From the NCBI GenBank assembly GCA_948474755.1, contig CAOLHI010004230.1:1-64000 (forward strand): a DNA stretch of 64,000 bases, in the 5' to 3' direction. Within the stretch, counting starts at the first letter, position 1. Every line of letters begins with the position of its first letter. Source of the DNA: Ctenosaura bakeri. Lineage: Eukaryota; Chordata; Lepidosauria; Squamata; Iguanidae. The position numbers and the translations under genes are program-made. A model generated the notes under the pieces. That model saw only the letters and a program-made list of their open reading frames with translations. It was not told the origin of the DNA and did not search any database. Shown one piece after another: positions 12,557-25,025 of the stretch.

Positions 12557-12765
12557 TCCCTTTCATCCTACACAATGATAGAGTTTTAATTGCCATGGCT
12601 ACATCACCCTATGGAACCCTGGGTTTGAAGTTTCCAGATAGAGTTAGAATTCTCAGCCAGAGAGCTCTAGTGCCTCCCCAAACTACAAAACCCAGGATTC
12701 CACAGGATGGAGCCATGACTGCCAAAAGTGGGATCAAAGTGCTATAATTGTGTGGTGTGAAGGAG
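12557..12765. mobile_element. MITE-like long inverted repeat (hAT-like?)
   Basis: Left end 'cctttcatcctacacaatga' pairs with right end 'attgtgtggtgtgaaggag'. Inner arms 'ccatggctacatcaccctat' and 'aaacccaggattccacagga' also pair. No coding capacity. Resembles a common squamate nonautonomous DNA transposon; family not certain. Confidence 0.6.
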
Positions 12766-15152
12766 ACCTCCATGCGTGCCTATAGCAGCTGGTAGCTGCC
12801 CCTGTGTGCCTGCATCAGCAGCCGGAGAAGGCTGGGCTTGTCCATACAGCCAGCAGAAGCTCCAATGTGCCGGTAATCAGCCTGCAACCACCAGCAGGAG
12901 CCTCTGGATCCCTTTGGCAGCTAGTTTGCCATCTGTGGAGAGCTCCTTCCCCAGCACTGCAAGGCTGTTGTCACCACTCGGGCCTGGATCCCCCCGAGGG
13001 AGGATGTGCCCACAGCCAGAGGGTGGACAGAGATGGCAGCACCAGAAGGAGACTGCCAGAATGGGCTTCCTCTTGCACGCGCAGGCTTCCGACGGGTGCT
13101 GGTTTTGACAGGTGTTACTAGGACAGTCACCCGGAGGCTCCTGCCCGCTGCTGCATAACCGACCCAAAGCTGTAGCGAATAGAAGAATCACGGGGAATAC
13201 AGTGCCCAAGGGCCACGGACACCAAGGGACGAGGTGCTGCCCAGGGAACGCGCATGGCTCAGTGGATTTGGGGATTATGTTAATTCATGTGGGTCCCACC
13301 CTTTCCACCTGCTCCTCCTTCCACCCTCTCCTCATTAGCTGAGCTTCCTAATTTATTACTCTTCAATAGCCTCTTCCCCCCACAAAATAATCCTGGGTTC
13401 CGGGCCTCCCATGCCCACCCTCCTTTCCCATCCCACCTCTGGTTTTGCTTGTGACCGCCAGTAATAATCCCCCTCCATCCTCTGAGGGACCCACACATCG
13501 TGGGGGAGAATCGAAAGAGTCCATTTTTTCCCCCACTATAGTCCAACACAAGCGCTTGGCTAGTGGAGACCACTCCCTAACGTGTCCCCTTTCCCTTTTG
13601 CCAAACCAGGGGGGCATTTGGGCAACCGGGTGGCCCACTAAGTCCAGAGGGGTAAGGAGAGTTCAGCCACGGACTACCGAAGCACCCACACAGATCTCGA
13701 GGTGGGCATCCCAGACTGTGCGGTCTTTCCCCACAAAGGTGGAGCAGCTCCAGGGACAGAAGGGGCCCTTTGGCCACCCGCCCATCCCTCCCTTTCTGCA
13801 GGAAATCCAAGCTTTTTATATAAATTCAACCTCCTTTGTTTGCCTACCCCTCCAATTTCAGCTACGGCTAACGGAGCACGAATGGCTCCCCAAATATCCC
13901 ACAGAGAGATGGGTTTTAGGGTGGAAACCCCCAGACGAGATGTCTAAATTTCTGTACAGCCAAGGCCACTCACTTGCCGTAATAATATGCAAGTGTGTAT
14001 TGAGGAAACTCCCTGTTACACGAGGCACGTGCATTTAAATGCCCCGTTGTAAGAGCTTCATAAATTAACCGGCAAGGAATTGGCACGTTCACTTACGAAT
14101 CATCAATAAACATAGGGGAAGCCACTAGGTATCTCTTTCTCTTTTTCTCTCTTTCTCTTGGCTGGGTTTGTATTTCTGAAGGTTCTTTCTGGCTGGGAAA
14201 CCCTTTAGAACAAACATGTCTGATGCTTTTGGCACAAAATCTGTCATCCCACCAGCGAGACACATTCTCACTCAGCCACGATTTGGGCTCTATTCCCTCC
14301 CCACCAACATGAAAATTCCTTTTCTAATAAATGCATCCTTTAAAAAAAAATTTTACCTGGAGGCTGGAGCATGACCTAGATCTCGGTTTTCTCGGTTTGA
14401 TCCTATCAAAGGGGAAATCCCACCAAAGCCTTTCCCAGTTCGGGGGGTCCCATTGCCAACGCTGAGGATGTGAATCCAGCCTGGCTCGTTACGACTGTGC
14501 AAAGGAATACCCCGTCTATCGAAAGGCACATCACACCACCGCCTGCTACTAGTGATGCTCCGCCACATCCTAGGGGTTGCCATGGTGACGGCTTACCTCC
14601 AGCGGTCGGTCGGTTGTGGTCCAGCCTCCGGCGGAGATCTCTAGCATCGGCCACGCAGAAAAGACCTCGGAGCGGTGCCTCCTTCCAGATGTGGGAGCCG
14701 GGGGGGTGGAACGGAGAGGGGTGTTCTCCTTTCCTCACCAGGGATTGATCATGATGTGGTTTCTGGGGAAAGGAAGAGGGCAGGGAGCAACGTTGACCCC
14801 TCCAACCTCATTCAAAGAGAACAAAAATCTGCCACCAGATGTTTCGGCACATCCGCCAACAAAGCTGTGAGAGCATCTTGGGGGGAAAAGCAGCCACGGC
14901 CTCTGACTTGCCTCGAACAATGAAAGCCATCAGAATCCCCTGAGCAGTTTGGTTTGAGTGGGCTTCACAGATGAGAGAAGCACATGGAGGGAAGATTATC
15001 TCTCTGCCTGCCTGACCGACTATATACCTCTCTCTCTCATAGAATCAGAGAATCTAATCACAGCATCACAGAATTGGGGAAAAAAGAGCCGAGGACCATC
15101 CAGTGCAGCTTCCTTCTGCCATCACGCCGGACACAATCAAGCACTCCTGGCA
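12766..15152. other. Intergenic, no gene recognised
   Basis: Open frames up to 197 codons (13445-14038) have no domain. About 13985-14125 is a compact AT-rich block with TATGCAA, ATTTAAAT and AATTAACC words, which could be regulatory, but nothing proves it. Confidence 0.4.
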
Positions 15153-15208
15153 GTCCATCCATCCATCCATCCATCCATCCATCCATCCATCCATCCATCC
15201 ATCCATCC
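15153..15208. repeat. (ATCC)n microsatellite
   Basis: About 14 tandem ATCC units, giving Ser-Ile-His-Pro frames. Confidence 0.97.
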
Positions 15209-15571
15209 GCCCTTTTGTCATGAAATCTCAGAGTGGTAAACAGATACAGCAAAATAATAAATTTAAACAATTCCAAATTAAAAGCAGTAAATAATTAAAG
15301 CAAGATAAAAACATCATACTTCCCAGCATTCCACAGATGAAAAATGGGATATGATTGGCCAAGCCACACCAGGTTGCGGTCCAGATGGGGAAAGTTATTC
15401 ATGAAGAAGGACAGACAAGCCAAGAGAGGTGGCAGCCGTTTGCTTTTGCCTGAGCCCTTTGGGAAGGGCAAGCTACCTCTGGCACTAAGGAAAGGCCATT
15501 CCCGGATGCATATTGTGTGTCCTTTGAGAACGAGCCTAACCTGAAGTAGCAAAAATGAGGCAAAGGGGTTT

Positions 15572-16668
15572 ATTCTGGACATAGAGGTTGGATGGTCCAC
15601 TTGGATATGTAATTGGTTGACCGACCGAACCCAACGGGTGATCACGGATGGCTGCTTTTCATCCTGGAGAGAAGTGACTAGTGGGGTGCCACAAGGTTCT
15701 GTCCTGGGCCCAGTGCTGTTCAATATTTTTATCAATGACTTAGATGAAGGAATAGAGGGCATGCTCATCAAATTTGCAGATGACACCAAATTGGGAGGGG
15801 TTGCTAATATGCCAGAGGACAGGATCAAAATTCAAAATGACCTGGATAGATTGGAGAGCTGGGCCAGGGCGAACAAAATGAAATTCAACAGAGAGAAATG
15901 TAAGGTCCTACACTTAGGCAGAAATAATGGAATACAGAAATATAGGATGGGGGACACGTGGCTGGATAGCAGTACGTGTGAAAGGGATCTAGGAGTCTTC
16001 ATAGACCACAAGCTGAACATGAGTCAGCAGTGTGATGCGGCAGCCAAGAAAGCCAATGCAATTCTCGGCTGCATCAACAGGAGTATGGTGTCTAGATCGA
16101 GGGAGGTACTGGTACCACTCTACTCTGCTTTGGTTAGACCCCATCTTGAATACTGTGTCCAGTTCTGGGCACCCCAATTCAAGAAGGATATTGACAAGCT
16201 GGAGCAAGTCCAGAGGAGGGTGACCAAAATGGTGAGAGGCCTGGAAAACATGCCCTATGAGGATAGACTGAGAGAGCTGGGTATGTTTAGTCTGCAGAAA
16301 AGGAGGTTAAGAGGGGACATGATAGCCATGTTTAAATATTTGAAGGGATGCCACGTAGAGGAAGGAGGGGGCTTGTTTTCTGCTGCTCCAGAAACCAGGA
16401 CAAGGAGCAATGGATTCAAGCTGCAGGAAAGGAGATTCCACCTGAACCTCAGGAAGAACTTCCTGACAGTCAGGGCTGTCCGGCAGTGGAATCTGCTGCC
16501 TCGGAGAGTAGTGGAGTCTCCTACCTTGGAGGTTTTTAAGCAGAGGCTTGATGGCCATCTGTCGGGAGTGCTTTGAGGGTGTTCCTGCATGACAGGGAGT
16601 TGGACTGGATGGCCCGTGTGGTCTCTTCCAACTCTACATTTCTATGATTCTATGATTCTATGATTGTC
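15572..16668 (+). mobile_element. CR1 LINE, 5'-truncated, well preserved 3' third
   Basis: Contains an uninterrupted reverse-transcriptase C-terminal half, a short 3' UTR with 'gagttggactggatggcccg', and the diagnostic terminal repeats ATTCTATG at about 16643-16668. The 5' end is lost, as is usual for CR1. A second, older CR1 tail (16669-16757, ending 'gattccatgattc') abuts it. This is the best preserved mobile element in the window. Confidence 0.93.
15617..16576 (+). pseudogene. CR1 ORF2 fragment: reverse transcriptase C-terminal half
   Basis: About 320 codons without a stop. The reading frame extends upstream without ATG to about 15575, so this is a truncated ORF2 and not a gene of its own. 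It has the RT block [18 protein letters not shown] (residues 25-42 of the frame) and the catalytic FADD box at residues 53-56, variant of YADD. Thumb and C-terminal CR1 signatures follow, such as [13 protein letters not shown], then [13 protein letters not shown], ending [11 protein letters not shown]. The endonuclease domain and N-terminal RT motifs are absent, so it cannot retrotranspose. The intact frame suggests a relatively recent insertion. Confidence 0.92.
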
Positions 16669-16757
16669 TGGGGGAGCTGTTTAGGGTGGACCACCTGCAC
16701 TGGCCGGGGTTGGACTAGGTGGTTGCTGGGCTCCCTTTCGACTCTGATTCCATGATT

Positions 16758-17190
16758 CTGCCTAACTGGTCAGTCTGCCACAGAGAAGAGGATTCCAGAA
16801 AAAGAACATCGGCCAGAGGCAGACGACTGCTGCGCCACAGAGGTATCGAATTGGGGAGGTGGCTTGTTTGGAAAAAGGATGGGGAAATGATAACTACCAT
16901 AATTTGAAGGGAAGAAATGTTGTGGGGGGAACAGTCCCTGTTGCCAAGGGTTACTCTGCTCAGGCTGCTGTTGCTGGAGAACACAAGTTTCAGAGGTTGT
17001 TCCATCGCTCTCCATCAGAACAGTGTTGACACCTCAATTATGGAAGTGCATTTTTGTTCCATAATTACGGACAATTATGGACAGCTATGGAAAACGGGCA
17101 CCAAATCCCTCGCCCTGAAGTGTTATAGCCATGGTTCTTCCTTGTTGCAGGGTCTCCAAAGGCTGCGCTTCCCTCCCAAGAGGAAGCAGG
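16758..17190. other. Intergenic, no recognised feature
   Basis: Short repeated 'caattatgg' words at 17035-17090; no gene. Confidence 0.4.
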
Positions 17191-17519
17191 AGGATCACTT
17201 AGGATCACAGGATCCTAGAGCTGGAAGGGGGGCCCATCCCCATCGGGGAGCTGCCCAAAGAAGGAGACCCCACCACTTCTCCAGGGAATAGGTTCCATTG
17301 CTGAACCTCTCTTACTGTCATCTAATGTTCAACCAAAATCCATCTTCCTGTAACTTCAAAACAGAACAGGCCCGTCCCTCCTCTCTGGGATTGCCCTTGG
17401 AGGTATTTAAAGGGTGCAACTGTGTCCCCCCTCAGTTTTTTCTTCACCACACTGGACCAACCCAGCTCCTTCAACTTTTCCTCAATGTTTTATTCTCCAT
17501 TATCTCTTACCATCCTTGT
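17191..17519 (-). mobile_element. CR1/L3-type LINE 3' tail, antisense
   Basis: Begins 'atcacaggatcctagagctgg', the reverse of the CR1 terminus, then diverged 3' sequence. Confidence 0.6.
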
Positions 17520-17632
17520 TAGACGGCCATCGGTCAGGAGTGCTTTGATTGTGTCTTCCTGCCTTGTACAATGGGGTTGGATTGGATGGCTCTTGGGATC
17601 TCTTCCACCTCTAGGTTTCTATGAATCTATCA
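17520..17632 (+). mobile_element. CR1/L3-type LINE 3' tail, sense
   Basis: 'gacggccatcggtcaggagt' through 'ggttggattggatggctctt' to 'ggtttctatgaatctat'. Lies back to back with the preceding antisense piece. Confidence 0.75.
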
Positions 17633-20600
17633 AAGGCAGTGGCCGCTGGCACGCCCATGTCAGTGGGGCAATGAATCCCCTCCTAGTTTTTGGCCAGCTG
17701 TTGAGCAGCTCTCCACAGTCCTGCGCCTGGTGTTGAGGGCAGCGTTCAGAACCTTGGAGAGCTCCTGATTTAAAACCTGGAGTAGACCCATTGTCCCACT
17801 GAGCTGGGGCCCACAATGTGTCCAATGATAGCCACACCCCCAGTTTCTACTTCAGTGCACCCACCTCTCCACCAACAGCTTCTTGGGATTTTGTGTCCTT
17901 ATCTCTCCACTTGCTCTCTGTCTTCTGGTCTAATGGACCAACTTTCTCCCTGACTTTGGCCCACCCTTGTGCCTCTGTACCTGTGGCATTTCTGCCTGCT
18001 GTGCTGCTGCTTTCCCCAAAAGTTCTTCTTGAGAGGAGGAGGTAGAGATTTGTAGGCTATTGCCTTTGCTTCCCAGCTCAGCAGACTGTGGGGTTGTGCT
18101 TCCTCATCCCAGGGCACCGTCTGCCCAGCCGCTGTCCATGGCTTCGGGCTGTTGCTGGAAAAGCTGTCCAAGTCTGCCTTGCACCTTCCTCATTCAGGGT
18201 CCAGCCTGCTTCCCACGGTTCTCTCTGGGGCTTAGCATACCTTCAGCTCGTGCCCTAAGAGGCTTGGACTCCAAGCCAGGAGGGCTGTGAAAGGGGCCCT
18301 TTTGCTCCAGAACAATCGGCCCATTTTTCAACTTCCTTGCAAAAGCACACCTTCCCCGCATATCTTCTCAACTTTCGTGCCATATTATTTGAGTGTCAGT
18401 GACTTACTGCAACTGACCTCCTTTCAGAGGGAACTCAAGTACGCTTTGCTAAACATGAGCTGCTTGATGGACTCAGCAGGTCTTGCAAAGTGTATGCATA
18501 CGTATCTAACTTGGCTCCAGGCAACCTGAAGGGCCGTGTCTTCCAATAAAAGCCTGCCCCAGGAGAGGTCCTTCTTGCCACCTTCACAGACAAGGACATG
18601 GGGGATGGAGCAATCTATGCATTTGCATCTATGCATACAAATTAGGATGTGCATATTTTATGCAAATATGCATAAAAGAATCAGCCTTTGCCCTATACTG
18701 AACTGTGTTGATGTGCCACCACTTAACAGCCAACCCCACTCACACAATAGCCTAACACAGACAGACAGACAGACAAAAACCACACAATCTCTCCCCCCAC
18801 TCTGAGCCTATGACATCTGTGGAAATTGCACACCACCTTGGTCTTACTAAATCTTGCATTTGAAATTATGCAGAACCAAAATACGGGCACATCAGTAGAT
18901 AGAAAAAGTCACTTATTTTTTGCAAAAGACTTTTGCTCCCCACTGTTTCCGAGGTTTGAAAGCTGGAGTGTGCAACCGCCGTAAGTCTAGGGGCCAATTT
19001 TCCCCCTCTGGGGAACACTCAAACTGTCTGAAAACAGAACCCCAAAAGCAGAAGTACCAAGGCCCGCTTCTGGATTTCAAAAGAAACCATGTTGTTGCTT
19101 TTAGAAATGCTAAACCTCTGCCTGTTTACAGGAAGGCTTGCCAGCCCTGGAGAGTTCTGCAAGAGGCAGTCCAGCCTCTTCTCTTTCTGGGGGGTAGGAA
19201 AAAGGAACCCCCCCCCGGAGGCTGGAAGGGCAGGGGGCCACATGTGACCACAAAAGTTGCATTGCCCCCCCGCAAACACACACAGTGCTAGGAAGCATAA
19301 CCAACTCACGTGTCGGTGCTGCTGCTGTCTGGCTGTGGCTCTCCTTCACTTGCCTGCTTGTCACGCTGGATTCCAATTTGGATCTGGGGGAGAGAGTTTG
19401 CAAAAGATGCGATGTGGGGGGTTCCTTCTTTGCACGCTCTCTCTCTCTCTTTTCCTTCACAAAATGGATTGGAGGGGGCTTTAACCGGCCGCTCCTTGTC
19501 CCTCCTCCTCTCAGCCCCCTCCCGCAAAGGAATTAGCACCGCTGTGCTCTCCCCTGCCAGCCAAACGCCTGCCAAGCGGGCACCGCCTGGCACACTTTGT
19601 GGACTCCCTGTGTGGCTGCCGCTGCTGCCACCGCTCACAAGGAAAAGGCACTCAAGGGGGTTCTTTCGCAACTTCCCAGCGCGCAGGAGAGAAACACTCC
19701 AGAGCTGTCAAAGGGGCCAACCCTGGAGGTTCGGGGTTTTATCGCCTAATCCTGGGAGCCGGCCACAGATTCCAGGCACGTGACTCCATTCCAAGGCTGT
19801 GAAGTTCAGGCCAAGATTAATGGGGGAGAATTGGCCACAATGGATTTTTATCTTGGGTCTCCCTCTGTTTCGCTCTTTCTCTCTCTTCACAAGCCGTAGA
19901 AAAACTAGCTTGAGAGTTTCCAGGGGCCGAGAAGGGGAAGCATTCGACACCAGGCCGGCTTCAAAGATGTTTTCTGCCAGAGTTCGGCAGAAGAGGCAGA
20001 ACGCATCATATGATCACAATAATGTGTCCATTATTTAAATGCGTTGCAGAAAATCCACCCAGCCTTGTCGGGCTCAGTAAACAGACCCAGGGCCGTCCCT
20101 CACAAACAAACTTCACCGAGTTGAAAAGGTCGCCATTCCATGCGATTTCCCAAGTGTTCCACATTCCTCCTTCAGGTGCTGCTGCTGCGGCAGGGTCAGG
20201 GTCAAAGTACGTGTGGCAATCCAGACGATGCAAATTGTAGAAAGAGAAAGGCATGCTTCAGCAGGTGGCTATACCTTCTGCAACTTTTTTTAAAAATATG
20301 TAATTTATTCCAGCTTTGCAAGTCACAAGGAGACATGGAAGGGATGGTGGAAGAGTGCCACCCTGCCTTCCCACCACTGGGAACGTTGCTCCAGTGGTCT
20401 GCTCTGGTTTCTCAGATTTGGGGCTGCCAATAGGTTTAAAATAGTAATAAAGACTAGAATCCTGCTGGAGCCTTAGGCCTTTGTAAGCAGGCTTATGTCT
20501 GCAGCAGTCAGAATTGGGCAGTCCCGTAATGTCTGTATCCGATAAAGGGCTGCTGGTTGTATTACTATGTGGAGGGGCAGCAAAGTGGCCGGTGCATGAT

Positions 20601-20680
20601 GGGGCTGATGCATAATGGAACAATGAGCATCAGTCCTCTGGCGCATGGGGATGCTGGCTACGGAATGCCAAGATGAATTG
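17633..20680. other. Intergenic, no gene recognised
   Basis: 3 kb of non-coding-looking sequence. It contains a short (CAGA)n near 18757-18773, a GA/CT-rich block at 19436-19450, and many short open frames without domains. No confident repeat call. Confidence 0.4.
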
Positions 20681-20689
20681 GTAGAGCTC

Positions 20690-20995
20690 AATGTGCATTG
20701 GGGACTCTTGCTGGCAGAGACTGCTGTCCCAGAGACGGGGATGTGGGGCAATGGATTCAAACAACAGGAAAAGCAATTCCACCCAAGCAGCAGGAAGAAC
20801 TTCCAAAGGGTAAGAGCCATGGGGCAGTGCAATCTGCTGCTGCCTCAGTGGAGTGTGGAGGAGTCTCTTCCTTCCTTGGAGGTTTCTAAACAGAGGTTGG
20901 ATGGCCATCTGTTGCTGGGAGTGCTCTGTGTATTTGTGCCTGGCAGAAGGGGGCTGGACTGGATGGCCCTTGGGGTCACTTCCAGCCCTATGATC
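20690..20995 (+). mobile_element. CR1/L3-type LINE 3' end
   Basis: Sense sequence with remnants of ORF2 ([17 protein letters not shown], then WNLLLPQWSV and [12 protein letters not shown]) and the tail 'gggctggactggatggccct'. Contains frameshifts. Confidence 0.85.
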
Positions 20996-21261
20996 CCATT
21001 ACGTATTTTTGCAATTCATTCACAAGGTTTCTTAGCACCTCCGCTACATAGCTAAGTATGCATAAAGTTATGTTGACATAAACTGTGACAGAGGATTCTG
21101 TCCAGTAATATTATGAATAACTATTATAATTAATCCTCTACCCCCTTGGCTGAAAGCAGCTTCCTGGGGAAAAGACACATAACAACACACAACGACTAAT
21201 CCCGGAACACGTGCCTGTGTGCGTTCTTACACAGGGACTGGAGGGACAGCACCTTGTGCTC

Positions 21262-21798
21262 CACCTGCTGTTTTCTGTGTTGGCCATTCCACATTTGGAG
21301 TCTTGCGGTCAGTTCTGGATATGGACAAGTGGAAAGAGGTTCAGAGAGGGGCAACGAGGACAATGTAAGGCGTGGAGAGCAGAACAGATGAGGGGAGGTT
21401 GAGGGAGCTTGGTCTGTTCGGGTGGAGAGAAGTCGGAGCGGGGACATGATGGCCCTCTCTAAGTACTCCAAGGGCTGCCACACAGAGGAGGGGGCAGGCC
21501 TGTTCTCTCCTGCCCCAGAGCATGGGACCAGGTCTAATGCTTCAAGCTACAGGAGCCTAGAGTGAGATTGAACACCAGAAGGAACCTCTTGATGGTAACA
21601 GCAGTGCAGCAATGGAACAAGTTGCCTAAAGAAGTGTTGGGGTCTCCTTTTCTGGACACCTCGAAAGAGAGGCTGGAGATCTCCCTGCTCCTGAGGATGC
21701 TCTAGCTGGAGACCCTGCTTTTGGGGACCGGGGGCCATTGTTTGGACTCCATGGCCCATGAGGCCCCTTCCAACTCTAGGATTCTATGTTCGTATGAA
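21262..21798 (+). mobile_element. CR1-type LINE 3' end, a different subfamily
   Basis: About 540 bp of decayed ORF2 C-terminus and 3' UTR, ending 'ccttccaactctaggattctatg'. Words such as 'gggacatgatggccctctct' and 'cagcaatggaacaagttgcct' mark it as a CR1 different from the 20.7 kb copy. Confidence 0.85.
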
Positions 21799-23638
21799 GG
21801 GATTCCACCACCTTCTGAGGCAGCAGCAGCTTATACTTCGCTGTTGAACAGCTCTCACAGGTAAAACAAAGTGGACATATGATTGTTGCAGACAAATCCA
21901 CCCAGGCCTTTGGAAGGAGGCGGAAAGAGAGCATATGGGAGATCTGTGTGGAGGGGGACGCGGCCCCGTGGAAGCAGCGCCAGCGCCTGGGGCACAGTGA
22001 CCTCTAGTGGCCACCTCTGGTCAGCCCACTGTGTCCCCACTTGGATTTCTCAAGAGTTTCTGTATATGTGTGTGTGTGGAGGGGGATAGGGATGATGGGT
22101 GAGTGTCGCCCAGCCCCCAGGCAAACAGAAGCAGCTGCCTCAAGCAGCACACGCTGGAAACGGGGCGTGGGGCGAGCTGTGGGGCAGCTTCAAAAGGTTG
22201 ACGCCCTAGGACATTTTGATGAGGAATCTGGAGAGGGCTATGATGAAGCCATGGCTGAAATTGCCCAGCGCTGGAAAACTTTAAGTAGACTTACTCAGAG
22301 CAGTGGGCTAAACAGAACTTGGACAGCAGCAATATTGGGGGGGGGGGAATCAAAACATGTGAATGGAGAAGACCATATGGGCAATTTGGATGAAATTTGA
22401 TTCATCGTTTGTCAACAGAGAACATCTTCTGTGCCATCTGCCAAAGCATCGCCTAAAATCTTGGGAAGATATTTTAGCCAACCCTGCAGTCAAAAAGAGT
22501 TAAAGAGGAAGTCGATATACCGGCTGGCCTTCTGCTTGGGAGGGACAGTTTCGTGAGCGGCCTTTCGCCCGGGCAGGATTGGATGGAGCAGGTTTGTAAG
22601 GCCTGCCAAGATGTGTGGGCAACCACGGCACAATGGTGGGGGGACCAACGCGCCGTGGGTCAACTCATTGGGGGCACCGACAGGCACTGGGGCTCTCTCC
22701 AGCGTGCACGCAGAGACTGGCAAGGAAGGGCTGGAGCAAAGCAGGGGGTCTGGTCCACATCGGAAGCGCCTGGCGTTAAAGCTGCGGATCTTGTCGAGTT
22801 GCAAAACCGACGTGGATTCTAAAAGATAGGCCAAGTGGAGGTTGCTTGGAGGACTGGAAACCGTTTATGGATTTGTTTGAGAAACTTGATGATGTAACCA
22901 TCTGTGGTTATGATTATTGGTAATCCTAGTAAACTTAATGTACACAGATCTATAATGGTAGAATAAGATAATGAAATATTAATCAATGTTTCCTTTTCAT
23001 TAGTTTGTATTGGGGGGTGGAATCAGGATTTTCTGTGCTTTCGTTAGTTAGTGTAGGAAGGACGCGTTCGTAGTGCAAGAGATTAGTTTAGAAATGAGTT
23101 ATTATGGCTTAGTTTTGGTTTAGTTTTAGTGTAGTTTAGTTCTAGTTTTAGTTATATATGTATGTTGTTTATATACAGTTTGTTGGCCTTTTTTCTTTTT
23201 TCCTCTGTATTTGTGAATTAGTCTATACCTCTGAACTAAAATTAAGTATTAAATCTTTTTTTAAAAAGTGCCTGATGCAGATTGGAACCCTCCTGCCAAC
23301 GCCCAGATGAGCATCTTCCTTAAATAAGTCAGTGGAATAATCAATTATTAACACTACAGAGTCCACACTATAAATAGCAGTATGTGAGACAGAAATCATT
23401 TGTTGAAGGGGAAAAAGACGGCCTGAGGTCCCGTCCAATTCTTCATTTAAACATTTCGACCAGCAGGCGTCTTCAGTGGCCAACGCAAACCTTAATATGG
23501 TCCAGTATTTCCTCCAGGCAAAAGGCAACACTCTAGATTTATACAAAATAAAAATGCCATTTCTCCTTCACTCCCCAGTACCTGGATGAGCATCTTCACC
23601 CTTCACCACCACAGTTTTGTTGCAATTCTGCAATGTAG
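21799..23638. other. Intergenic, unclassified repeat-like sequence
   Basis: No recognised gene. The minus strand at 23471-23477 reads CTGAAGA followed 16 nt later by CGAAATG, a layout seen near 3' ends of some retroelements. A 90-codon frame at 22553-22822 is not recognised. 23080-23175 is T/AG-rich 'tagtttag' simple sequence. Confidence 0.4.
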
Positions 23639-23830
23639 CTTGTTGTTGTTGTGTGCCTTCAAGTTGTTTCTGACTTACGGTGACCCCAAGGTGACGCTAT
23701 CACTGGGCTTTCTGGGGCTGAGAATGTGTGACATGCCCAAGACGACAGATCTGTAAAGCTCACAAAATGTAGACTGCAATCTCGCACGTGAACCCTAAAC
23801 CTGTTGTTTGTGCCGTATAGTACGGATGTT
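23639..23830 (-). mobile_element. tRNA-headed SINE, antisense
   Basis: (GTT)n, 'gtgtgccttcaagttgtttctgacttacggtgacc', 'gggctgagaatgtgtgacatgcccaag'. Internal deletion; head decayed. Confidence 0.8.
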
Positions 23831-24571
23831 AATTACTCCCATCTCTAACTTCCGTTCCTTCTTCTCCTTCTTGTTGATACAGAGAGCAGCATTGCTCAAA
23901 CTTATGAACTACCCTTTGTTTCTGTTAAGTGTTGTTTCTCCACTTTTTGTTTCTCTGTTTTCTTAATGTGAACATTAAACCAGCAAAATAAAAGAAAACA
24001 GCCACCTCAAGAGACATTGGTTCCAGATCCATTGGGTCAAACTGACAGTGCACTCAGTGGATTCATAAATGCAGTTATCATGGTTTATTAGGTGTAAGAG
24101 CTCCTGATTCCGGGGCAGAAGTGGCCACAGATAAGAGGGCAGAAGAAAAGACCAAAGCAGGGTTGCAGGCCCTTTGGCATGGTTTTGCTTTTTTAAAGGG
24201 CATGTGGGGGATTTGTGCATTGGGAAGACTGGCTTACCCACCACCAACCCAGGTCCAGCCACGTGGCAGACTCAGGGCAGCCTTCCCAGGGATCCTCAAC
24301 GCCAAGGACAGTAACGAGAAATAAATGACCAATAAGAAAATGGAAGAGAGCTAACTCCATAACAACACTAAGTCAGCTGTAATCAAAACCACCAGCGATT
24401 GAACAAGATAATAGTAGTTGGCAAATGGTTTCAAGATACGTTCCTGTTTTGCCTTCTACAGAAGGGTTGGAACTTCTTACTAAAGAAGAAGTTGAAAAGT
24501 TACTGCACTGTGGCTGAGGGTGTGGTTTTCTGGATTTCTCAGTTTGCAATTGCGTCCAGTCTGTGTTACTT
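23831..24571. other. Intergenic, no recognised feature
   Basis: AT-rich; nothing supported. Confidence 0.4.
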
Positions 24572-24660
24572 CTGTCATTGTTGTTACCTGCCTTCAAGGC
24601 ATTTCTGACTTATGGCAACCCTAAGGCAAAGCAATCATGGGGTTTCCTTGGCAAGACTTA
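24572..24660 (-). mobile_element. tRNA-headed SINE tail fragment
   Basis: 'ccttcaaggcatttctgact' and 'ggggtttccttggcaagact', breaking directly into a CR1 fragment. Confidence 0.7.
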
Positions 24661-25025
24661 TTCAGATATGTAAAGATGGCCCTCATGTCACCTCTTTGTC
24701 TTTTCTTCTCCAAGTTAAAAACACGGCGCTCACTAAGTCATTCCTCGTAGGGCTTTGTGGTTTCCAGGCCTTTGCCCATCTTGGCTGCCCTTCTCAGGAC
24801 ACCTTCCGCCTTTCCGACATCCCTCTTGAGCTGCAGCACCCAGAACTGGACACAGGAGTCCTGCAGGTGGGTCCTGCCCACGGCAGAAGAGAGCAGCACC
24901 GCTGTTTCTCTCATTCAGACAATCTACTCCTGTCGATGCAGCCCAGAATTGTATTCACCTTTTTAGCTACTGCTGATACCTGTTTAGCTTGTGGTCTATC
25001 AAGTCGTTGGACTTCAACTCCCGTC
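24655..25025 (-). mobile_element. CR1-type LINE fragment
   Basis: Antisense CR1 ORF2 C-terminal region: on the plus strand 'cactaagtcattcctcgtag', then 'cagcacccagaactggacac', the reverse of the conserved tail region. Underlies most of a spurious 320-codon plus-strand frame at 24612-25574. Confidence 0.75.

Noticed and set aside
13445..14038. 197-codon plus-strand frame
   Set aside because: No domain or homologue recognised, overlapping frames on the other strand, no splice or promoter context.
22553..22822. 90-codon frame with many Trp/Gln/Arg residues
   Set aside because: Looked protein-like, but I could not tie it to any family and both flanks look like decayed repeat.
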